A DNA stretch of 64,000 nt, taken from the NCBI RefSeq assembly GCF_019351435.1, contig NZ_JAHWYN010000004.1:112413-176412 (forward strand). Reading direction: 5' to 3'. Positions 53,696 through 61,320 of this stretch are shown piece after piece. Below the pieces are notes generated by a model that worked only from the letters and a program-made list of their open reading frames with translations, searched no databases and had not been told where the DNA came from. Every line of letters begins with the position of its first letter. Position 1 is the stretch's first letter. The stretch comes from Flavobacterium taihuense. GTDB lineage: Bacteria; Bacteroidota; Bacteroidia; Flavobacteriales; Flavobacteriaceae. A program made the position numbers and the translations under genes.

Positions 53696-55165
53696 ATGGG
53701 CATAGTATTAAATCAGTCATTAAAAAATACCATAATAACGTATATAGGTTTTGGAATTGGCGCCATTAATACGCTGTATTTATACCCAATTTTTTTGGGT
53801 GCGACTTATTATGCTTTGACTAATTATATTCTTTCGGCAGCCAACGTCATTATGCCTTTGTTTGCAATAGGTATGCAAAATACGCTGGTGAAATTTTATG
53901 CACAATACCAGACAGAGAAAGAGCGTTCTCAGTTTTTGTCTTTCACGGTTTTGTTTCCGTTGTTGATGTGTATTCCATTAGCCATACTTGGTTTTTTTTT
54001 CTTTGATGATATATTAAATTTTGTTTCAAAGAAAAATCCTGTTGTCAAAACTTTTATTTTGCTGATTCCGTTCACGGGTTTGTGTATGGCGTATTTTGAA
54101 ATATTTTATGCGTGGGCAAGAGTTCACATGCATTCTGTTTTTGGGAATTTCATTAAAGAAGTGGGCTTACGTTTGTTTTCATTGATAACTTTAATAGGTG
54201 TATATTATCATTGGATAACTGTAGTGCAGTTTGTTTATGTTACTGCAGGTATTTATTTATTAGCATTAATAGTTACCATGTTATATGCTTTTTACATAAA
54301 AAGACCTGTTTTTCAATTTGTTATTCCGGAAAATGTTAAGGATATTTTGGTTTATACTTTCTATATTATTTTATCGGGTAGTGTTGCCAATTTATTATTG
54401 GATGGAGACAAAATAATGTTGAATCAATATATGAAGATTGAAAACATAGCTTACTATTCGGTAGCTACTTATATCGCTTTGGTTATTTCTGTTCCAAGTC
54501 GTGCCATGCATCAAATTGTGTATCCTATTACCGCAAAATTAATGCATGAAAACAAGCATGATGAATTGAATAATTTGTATAAAAAAACATCTATAAATCT
54601 TCAAATTGTAGGTGGATTTGTGATGCTTTGTATTTTTGTGAACATTAACCAGTTGTATGAAATGGTGCCAAAAGAATACAGTGGTGGAATTATGGTAGTC
54701 TTCATGATTGGTTTGTCTAAATATTTTGATTTGATATTAGGAAATAATAATGCGATTATTTTTAACTCAAAATATTATCGAGCAGTATTGTTTTTGGGAG
54801 TTGGGTTGGTGGTTTTGACAGTGGTATTAAACATGATTTTTATTCCATTGTTTGGAATTATAGGTTCCGCATTCGCAACTTTATTATCCATCACTTGTTA
54901 TAGTTTGGCTAAATTACTTTTTGTTGTAAAGCGTATGCATTTGTATCCATTTACTAAACAAACATTGCATTCTATTGGAATAACGTTTGTGGTGTTCTTA
55001 TTATTTTATTTTTGGAAGTTTCCAATAAATCCGATTATTGCTATTGGGTTGAAATCAATTTTGGTAAGTATTGTCTATGTATTTGTCAATTATAAGTTTG
55101 TTGTTTCGCCAGAAATAAATCAAACTTTAGATAAAGTTCTTTTAAAAATCACGAAGAATAAATAA
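53696..55165 (+). CDS. Wzx-like polysaccharide flippase (MOP/PST family)
   Basis: A 489-residue protein with 14 predicted membrane helices. The first helices SLKNTIITYIGFGIGAINTL and later IILSGSVANLLLDGDKIMLN, VVFMIGLSKYFDLILGNNNA match oligosaccharide flippases of the MOP superfamily. It would move a lipid-linked glycan across the inner membrane. It follows the glycosyltransferase by 48 bases and the YfhO gene on the same strand; these three genes look like a small surface-glycan unit, although no polymerase is present. Confidence 0.87.
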   Translation: MGIVLNQSLKNTIITYIGFGIGAINTLYLYPIFLGATYYALTNYILSAANVIMPLFAIGMQNTLVKFYAQYQTEKERSQFLSFTVLFPLLMCIPLAILGFFFFDDILNFVSKKNPVVKTFILLIPFTGLCMAYFEIFYAWARVHMHSVFGNFIKEVGLRLFSLITLIGVYYHWITVVQFVYVTAGIYLLALIVTMLYAFYIKRPVFQFVIPENVKDILVYTFYIILSGSVANLLLDGDKIMLNQYMKIENIAYYSVATYIALVISVPSRAMHQIVYPITAKLMHENKHDELNNLYKKTSINLQIVGGFVMLCIFVNINQLYEMVPKEYSGGIMVVFMIGLSKYFDLILGNNNAIIFNSKYYRAVLFLGVGLVVLTVVLNMIFIPLFGIIGSAFATLLSITCYSLAKLLFVVKRMHLYPFTKQTLHSIGITFVVFLLFYFWKFPINPIIAIGLKSILVSIVYVFVNYKFVVSPEINQTLDKVLLKITKNK

Positions 55166-55300
55166 TTTCGATTGGAGATTTATGTTGTGAATTTCTCATT
55201 TTGATGAGTTTAAAGTTTTGTCGCTTAGTTTTTTTATATTTGTAAGTATAGTTTCTAATGTTAGATGCTTTTTTAGGAATCAATTGAAAACTTTTAGACG

Positions 55301-56986
55301 ATGATGAATATTAAAACTGCACTACTGTATTTATTTTTTGGGTCTTCAATATTGTTGTTTTCCCAACCTCAAAAGAGTGGTATTTCAAGTTTAAAAAGTG
55401 ATAAAACAGGAAGTGTTATGCTTCATCAAAATGCTCCTAGTTTAAAAGGTTATCCTATTACTCCTTTTAGAGATACCTTATTTTTCGTCTATAACAGAAT
55501 AGGATCTTTTAATGCCGAGAATCGTGCTAATGCTATTACCAGCAGAATAGTATTGCTTTATAAAGATCCCTTTTTTAAGAAAGATTCATTGAAGCTTAGC
55601 AAATCTGACTTTGGTGTTGATATTGTTTATAACAGTGATTTTGTTGTAATGTCGGTTACTGATCTTGACGGAAAAACAATAGGGACCAGTAATTTTGCTT
55701 TGGCTCAAAAAAACCTTGCTATTATACAAAAGACTGTGCTTTTTCAAAAAGAAAATAATGCCGTTGAGAGTTGGTTAAAAAGGATAGGTCTTGTTTTGTT
55801 ATTTATTAGCTTAATAGTTATAATCGTATTCGGAATCAATAAACTGTTTAAGTGGCTTCGAATTTTTCTTATCAAAAGACAAGACAGCTATTTTTCGGGA
55901 TTAAAAATTAAGGAATCTTATGTTTTTTCACCACAAAGGCATTTGGAGTTCGTTTTAAAGATTGTATCGTTGGCTCGGATAGTCGTTTTAATTTTTACAT
56001 TTTATATTTCTTTACCTGCAATTTTTAGTGTTTTTCCAGAGACAGAAGCTTATGCGACTACTCTTTTGAAATGGATATTTTCTCCTGCTAAAGCTGCATT
56101 GACGGGGTTTCTTGATTTCTTGCCGAATTTAATCTCCATATTGGTAATCGTACTATTATTCCATTATCTTTTGAAAGCTATTAAGTTTTTTGTCGATGAG
56201 ATTCAGAAAGGCCAAATCAAAATCGAAGGTTTTTACAGTGATTGGGCAAAACCGACTTTTAACATCATAAAAGTCTTAATTTATGCCTTTATGTTAGTGA
56301 TTATTTTTCCTTATTTGCCAGGATCTAATTCACCAATATTTCAGGGGGTTTCTGTATTTGTTGGTGTTTTATTTTCATTAGGTTCTTCAAACGCTATTGC
56401 TAATATGATTGCAGGATTGGTAATAACGTATATGCGCCCTTTTAAAATTGGTGATTTTATAAAAATTGGAGAGGTAAGCGGAACCGTTATTGAAAAAACT
56501 TCTTTGGTGACTCGTGTTCGAACTTCAAAACAAGAAGATATTACGATTCCGAATGCTACCGTTTTGTCAAGTTCCTCGATTAATTATTCGGCAAATACCT
56601 ATAATGATTCCAATGGCTTATTAATCCACACAAAAGTTACTATTGGGTATGAAAGTCCTTGGAAAGATATTCATAAAGCGCTTTTAGAAGCTGCTTTTAG
56701 AACTGATTTACTTGAAAAGATACCAGTCCCTTTTGTGTTGCAAACCAGTTTGGATGATTTTTATGTTACCTATGAAATTAATGCCTACACCAAACAACCA
56801 AATGAACAACCTTTGATTTATTCAAAATTGCATCAAAATATTCAGGACTGTTTTAATGAAGCGGGTCTCGAAATTATGTCACCACATTTTAGTTCACTGC
56901 GTGATGGAAACAAAACTACTATTCCAGATAATTATCTGAATAAGGAATATGAGGCACCTTTCTTTAAGATAAAAAAAGAGGAATGA
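55301..56986 (+). CDS. Mechanosensitive ion channel of the MscS family, with N-terminal extension
   Basis: A 561-residue protein, translation starting at codon 1 or 2. Residues 1-22 are a signal peptide ending LFSQ, then a soluble periplasmic region to about 170, four or five membrane helices (about 165-400), the pore-lining MscS helix SLGSSNAIANMIAGLVITYM, the beta domain RPFKIGDFIKIGEVSGTVIE, and the C-terminal cage (to about 550). YHLLKAIKFF precedes the pore. It releases osmolytes on osmotic downshock. The extracytoplasmic domain makes it an MscM/YbdG-like rather than minimal MscS form. Confidence 0.92.
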   Translation: MMNIKTALLYLFFGSSILLFSQPQKSGISSLKSDKTGSVMLHQNAPSLKGYPITPFRDTLFFVYNRIGSFNAENRANAITSRIVLLYKDPFFKKDSLKLSKSDFGVDIVYNSDFVVMSVTDLDGKTIGTSNFALAQKNLAIIQKTVLFQKENNAVESWLKRIGLVLLFISLIVIIVFGINKLFKWLRIFLIKRQDSYFSGLKIKESYVFSPQRHLEFVLKIVSLARIVVLIFTFYISLPAIFSVFPETEAYATTLLKWIFSPAKAALTGFLDFLPNLISILVIVLLFHYLLKAIKFFVDEIQKGQIKIEGFYSDWAKPTFNIIKVLIYAFMLVIIFPYLPGSNSPIFQGVSVFVGVLFSLGSSNAIANMIAGLVITYMRPFKIGDFIKIGEVSGTVIEKTSLVTRVRTSKQEDITIPNATVLSSSSINYSANTYNDSNGLLIHTKVTIGYESPWKDIHKALLEAAFRTDLLEKIPVPFVLQTSLDDFYVTYEINAYTKQPNEQPLIYSKLHQNIQDCFNEAGLEIMSPHFSSLRDGNKTTIPDNYLNKEYEAPFFKIKKEE

Positions 56987-57060
56987 TATTACTTTGAAAT
57001 AAAAAACGTGTTAAAAGTTGTTTTTTTTTAAAAATTACTGTAAGTAAAGTATTGTTTATT

Positions 57061-57093
57061 TTGTGTTATAATATAGTGTAACGAGTATTTTTG
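57061..57093 (+). promoter_or_regulatory. Promoter (TTG-N22-TATTTTTG) of the small membrane-protein gene
   Basis: TTG at 57061-57063 and TATTTTTG at 57086-57093. The ATG is at 57257, so the 5' leader would be about 157 bases; it contains the inverted repeat CCCA TAAG TGGG near 57165. Confidence 0.55.
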
Positions 57094-57256
57094 CACATTT
57101 GAAAAAACAGCACACGCAATGCGTTGATAAACAGATTATTATGTTTTTTGATTTTAAATATCCCCATAAGTGGGTATTGCAGATTAGTTTGTTACGTTCT
57201 ATCTTTACAATATTCTCAAGGATTTGTTTAATGCTTAACTAAATTAATATCAAAAG

Positions 57257-57553
57257 ATGAAAAATCACTTTATTAATCAGGATAAATTAAATCTATTTAC
57301 AATAGTTATTGCAAATAAAATTAAAGAGGGTTTTGTAGTTGTAGAGAGAAATGACAAAATGCCTTTTACCATTTTATATAAAGAAGGTAAAAAAGTCAAT
57401 CATAGTTTAAATTTTTTGGTTTGTTGTGCTACACTTGGTATGTGGTCATTGCCTTGGCTATATATGACACAAGTTACTGCAAAAGATAAAAAAGTATTGA
57501 TTGCAATCGATGAGGAAGGAATTATTTTTGAAGAAAATTGCTATATGGGCTAA
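57257..57553 (+). CDS. Small membrane protein of unknown function
   Basis: A 98-residue protein with basic, lysine-rich ends and one hydrophobic segment at about 54-73 (FLVCCATLGMWSLPWLYMTQ). The N-terminal half, IANKIKEGFVVVERNDKMPFTIL, and the C-terminal KKVLIAIDEEGIIFEE resemble two beta-rich lobes around the helix, a pattern seen in small PH-like or YcxB-like membrane proteins, but I cannot assign a family. Promoter and leader are described above. A bidirectional terminator is 165 bases downstream. Confidence 0.6.
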   Translation: MKNHFINQDKLNLFTIVIANKIKEGFVVVERNDKMPFTILYKEGKKVNHSLNFLVCCATLGMWSLPWLYMTQVTAKDKKVLIAIDEEGIIFEENCYMG

Positions 57554-57716
57554 TAAATTTTATCTTCAAAAAGATTACGATAGATTTGATAAGTTGAACT
57601 TTGTTTCAAATATTGAAATAGATTGAATTGGTCTAAAACCATTGAATATGCGACAAATTTATATATAGCAGTTGGTTTTTAATTCATATGAGTTTAATTT
57701 ATAAAGGGATAATGCA

Positions 57717-57758
57717 TAAAAGAGTCACAACAATTTAATTGTTTTGTGACTTTTTTTT
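57717..57758. terminator. Terminator between convergent genes
   Basis: AAAAGAGTCACAA CAAT pairs with ATTG TTTTGTGACTTTT across a 3-base loop, followed by eight T residues on the + strand. On the minus strand a shorter CTCTTTT tail may stop uvrA transcripts as well. Confidence 0.8.
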
Positions 57759-57777
57759 GAATTATATTGAAAATAAT

Positions 57778-60573
57778 TTATAGTTTTTCTTTTAAATACT
57801 TAGCTGTAATTGATTTTTTATTTTTGAATATTTCTTCGGGTGTCCCTACAGCAAGTAATAATCCTCCATTTTCTCCTCCTTCAGGACCAAGGTCAATTAC
57901 CCAATCCGCACATTTTATTAAGTCCAGATTGTGTTCAATAACAAGTATAGAATGCCCTTTTTCTATTAAAGCATCAAAAGAAGCCATTAGTTTTTTAATG
58001 TCATGAAAGTGAAGGCCAGTTGTTGGTTCGTCAAAAACAAACAGGGCTTTATCCTTAATTGTTCCTTTGACTAAAAATGAGGCTAGTTTGATCCGTTGGG
58101 CTTCCCCTCCAGAAAGCGTCGATGAGGACTGTCCCAATTGTACGTAACCCAAACCAACATCTTGCAGAGGTTGCAGTTTTTGGGTGATTTTTGTCTGTTT
58201 ATTTTTTTCGAAAAAAACAATTGCATCATCAATTGTCAATGTTAAAATATCATGGATATTTTTGTCATTAAAGGTAACCTCTAAAACTTCCTTTTTGAAA
58301 CGCTTGCCATTGCAGGTTTCACAAGGTAATTGCACATCGGCCATAAAGACCATTTCGACATTTATCGACCCTTCTCCTTTGCAAGTTTCACATCTTCCGC
58401 CATCAACATTAAAAGAAAAATGCTTAGCCTGATAACCTCTTACTTTTGATAGCTTTTCTTTGGCGTACAATTCTCGAATATCATCGTAGGCTTTTATATA
58501 AGTTACTGGATTGGAACGGGAGCTTCGACCAATAGGATTTTGATCTACATATTCGATGTGTTTGATATGTGAAAAAGAGCCTGAAATCTCACTAAATTGT
58601 CCTGCTTTTTCTCCTGCGTTATCCAGTTTTTTTTGCATGGCAGGAAAAAGGATCTTCTTGACAAGCGTACTTTTCCCACTACCAGAAACTCCTGTAATGA
58701 CTGTTAAAACATCGAGCGGAAAAGTAACATCTATGTTTTGTAAATTATTTTCTCTGGCGCCTTTTATTTCTATAAAATTTTTAGAAGTTCGTCGTTTTTT
58801 TGGAACACTTATTTCAAGATCTCCATTCAGATATTTAGCTGTTAATGAACTTGATTTCAAAATTTCATCATAAGTTCCTTGGGCGACCAAGTTTCCGCCT
58901 TGTGTTCCTGCTTCGGGACCTATATCGATAATCATATCGGCGGCTTTCATGATATCTTCATCGTGTTCAACCACGATAACAGTATTGCCTAAATCACGAA
59001 GTGATAGTAACACTTTTATCAAACGTTCGGTATCTTTTGGGTGTAAACCAATACTCGGTTCATCCAGAATATACATTGAACCTACAAGGCTGCTGCCTAA
59101 TGAAGTGGCTAAATTAATACGTTGTGATTCTCCTCCGGAAAGTGTTGATGAATTTCTGTTTAAAGTCAAATAATTTAAACCTACTTCGGTTAAAAAAGAC
59201 AATCGATTGTTGATTTCAATTAGTAATCGCTTGGCAATTTGTTTTTCGTATTCATCTAAATTGATGTTATGGAAAAACTGAACTAAGTGTTTGATTGGTA
59301 AATCGACCAAATCAGAAACTGTTTTTTCGTTTATTTTTACATAAGAAGCTTCAGGCCTTAAGCGTTTTCCTTTGCAAACATGACATTTTGTTTTTCCTCT
59401 GTAACGAGAAAGCATCACTCTATTTTGGATTTTATAATTTTTCTCTTCAAGTTCTTTGAAAAAATCATTTAGCCCTTGAAAGTATTTGTTTCCTGTCCAA
59501 ATCAAGTCTTTTTGTTCTTCAGTCAACTGAAAATAGGGTTTATGAATGGGAAAATCAAATTTATAGGCATGGTTTACCAATTCGTCTCGAAACCAGCCCA
59601 TGCTTTCACCTCGCCAAGGGAATATGGCATTTTCAAAAACAGATAGTGAAGTATTGGGAACTACTAATTCGGCATCGATTCCTATAATGTTTCCATATCC
59701 TTCACATACAGGACAGGCTCCATAGGGATTGTTAAAACTAAATAAATGAACATTGGGTTCTAAAAAAGTAATGCCATCCAATTCAAAATTATTGGAAAAC
59801 GAAAGCCTTTTATCTGAATTTAATTCTTGTAAATAACAAATTCCTTTTCCTTCGAAAAATGCAGTTTGTACTGCGTCTGACAATCTATTGTAAAATTCTT
59901 CCTCGTCTTTGACAATGATTCTATCAATGATTAAAAGGATGTCTTTATGGTCTAAAGTATGTTGTTCAGCAAGGGTAAAATCATCTAAACGAACCATTTC
60001 ATTGTTGACTAAAATCCTTGCAAAACCTTGTTGTAATAAGACTTTTAGTTTGTCCTCTAATTGTCTTCCTTCTTCCAGATGAATAGGAGCGAGGAGTAGC
60101 CATTTGCTGTCAAGCTCAAATTTTTTAACTTCCGAAACTACATCGGTAACGGTATTTTTTTTGACTTCTTGCCCAGAAACTGGAGAATACGTTCTACCAA
60201 TTCGGGCAAATAATAGCTTGATGTAATCATATATTTCGGTTGAAGTTCCTACAGTAGAACGTGCATTGGTAGTGTTTACCTTTTGTTCTATCGCAATAGC
60301 CGGCGCAATTCCTTTGATGTATTCTACTTTAGGTTTGTCTAATCTTCCCAAGAATTGTCTGGCGTAAGAAGATAAACTTTCTACATAACGGCGTTGTCCT
60401 TCGGCATACAAGGTATCGAATGCCAAACTGGATTTTCCGGATCCCGAAAGCCCTGTAATAACTACAAGTTTATTTCTGGGAATAGCGACATCTACATTTT
60501 TTAAATTATGTACTTGTGCCCCTTTTATTATGATGTTTTTCTTTGGATCGAGTTTGGAAATATCAATTGGCAT
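57778..60573 (-). CDS. uvrA: UvrABC system protein A
   Basis: A 931-residue excision-repair ATPase from the ATG at 60571-60573. It has two ABC-type nucleotide-binding modules: [20 protein letters not shown] in the first and [19 protein letters not shown] in the second, each with an LSGGESQRI or LSGGEAQRI signature. Zinc sites [17 protein letters not shown] and CETCKGEG with CETCNGKR are present. It scans DNA and loads UvrB, found at 1.6-3.6 kb. Length is normal. A TTG 7 codons upstream is part of the -7 box at 60592-60599, so the ATG is preferred. Confidence 0.97.
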   Translation of the reverse strand: MPIDISKLDPKKNIIIKGAQVHNLKNVDVAIPRNKLVVITGLSGSGKSSLAFDTLYAEGQRRYVESLSSYARQFLGRLDKPKVEYIKGIAPAIAIEQKVNTTNARSTVGTSTEIYDYIKLLFARIGRTYSPVSGQEVKKNTVTDVVSEVKKFELDSKWLLLAPIHLEEGRQLEDKLKVLLQQGFARILVNNEMVRLDDFTLAEQHTLDHKDILLIIDRIIVKDEEEFYNRLSDAVQTAFFEGKGICYLQELNSDKRLSFSNNFELDGITFLEPNVHLFSFNNPYGACPVCEGYGNIIGIDAELVVPNTSLSVFENAIFPWRGESMGWFRDELVNHAYKFDFPIHKPYFQLTEEQKDLIWTGNKYFQGLNDFFKELEEKNYKIQNRVMLSRYRGKTKCHVCKGKRLRPEASYVKINEKTVSDLVDLPIKHLVQFFHNINLDEYEKQIAKRLLIEINNRLSFLTEVGLNYLTLNRNSSTLSGGESQRINLATSLGSSLVGSMYILDEPSIGLHPKDTERLIKVLLSLRDLGNTVIVVEHDEDIMKAADMIIDIGPEAGTQGGNLVAQGTYDEILKSSSLTAKYLNGDLEISVPKKRRTSKNFIEIKGARENNLQNIDVTFPLDVLTVITGVSGSGKSTLVKKILFPAMQKKLDNAGEKAGQFSEISGSFSHIKHIEYVDQNPIGRSSRSNPVTYIKAYDDIRELYAKEKLSKVRGYQAKHFSFNVDGGRCETCKGEGSINVEMVFMADVQLPCETCNGKRFKKEVLEVTFNDKNIHDILTLTIDDAIVFFEKNKQTKITQKLQPLQDVGLGYVQLGQSSSTLSGGEAQRIKLASFLVKGTIKDKALFVFDEPTTGLHFHDIKKLMASFDALIEKGHSILVIEHNLDLIKCADWVIDLGPEGGENGGLLLAVGTPEEIFKNKKSITAKYLKEKL

Positions 60574-60591
60574 ACTAAAAATGAATTTCCA

Positions 60592-60599
60592 CAAAAGTA
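60592..60599 (-). promoter_or_regulatory. -7 promoter box (TACTTTTG) of uvrA
   Basis: Exact TAnnTTTG match on the minus strand, 18 bases before the ATG at 60573. Confidence 0.6.
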
Positions 60600-61103
60600 C
60601 TCAATTTTAAAATGGGAATGGGGGAAGAATTAAATGCAATTATTAGTTTTTTAGGTTAATTTTATGGAGTGATATCCAGTTTGAATTTTATTTATTTTAG
60701 ATCTGATGGGTATAAATAATTAAAATAAAAGTTTTTAACTAAATAAAAAATATAAGAATATATCGAAAAGGATTATTTAACCCAATTCTTGTGTTTGCAT
60801 AACAATGGTTTTCTCTGATAAAGTAAAACATCATATAAAGTTTATAAAATCTATATGGATAATAAGTATTTACATTGAACTGCTCTGGATAGTTTTAAAA
60901 TAATGTTTTTAAAACTGTATTTTTAAAATTAGATTAATATAAAATTTATTGTTAATTAGTCTGTAAAATGTGTTTTCTGTATCAATGATTGTTTTCATTG
61001 TGTTATGTGTAATTATAATAATTCAAGTTATAATCAATATAATTGCCGATATCATTTTTTTTTGTTATAATTATTAGATTTTATCAATACAACGTTTTCG
61101 TAA

Positions 61104-61254
61104 AAAAACTATACATTACCCCTACATACATCTAAAAGAGGCTTATTTGCAGCAATTTTGACATGTTGTTTTAGTTTCGCTAAGAGTGTTTAAAACACTA
61201 TAAATAGGGGTTAAATTGTTTTATTAATCCTTTTTTGAGAACTGTATAGTTTTT
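61104..61254. promoter_or_regulatory. Candidate regulatory region: nested inverted repeats upstream of the modular gene
   Basis: Outer arms of 12 perfect base pairs, inner arms of 9 with one extra T. No Bacteroidota -7 box exactly matches between them; TAGTTTTTG at 61247-61255 is close (TA, three bases, TTTG). Could be dimer sites of a regulator (for example a two-component or hybrid sensor). Inference only. Confidence 0.4.
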
Positions 61255-61320
61255 GTTTACTAGTGTTTTTAAGTGATGTTTTATTTCATGACTAACTTTA
61301 AAAAACTAAAAACAATAAAT

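Larger units (their letters stand above)
60574..61320. other. 747-base non-coding region with nested inverted repeats
   Basis: Very AT-rich. The first ~500 bases show no gene or hairpin. Before the large modular gene, AAAAACTATACA (61104-61115) pairs with TGTATAGTTTTT (61243-61254), and within them TTACCCCTA (61116-61124) pairs with TAGGGGTTAA (61205-61214). The spacing is 127 bases for the outer pair. The arms are operator-like rather than a stable hairpin. Confidence 0.65.
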
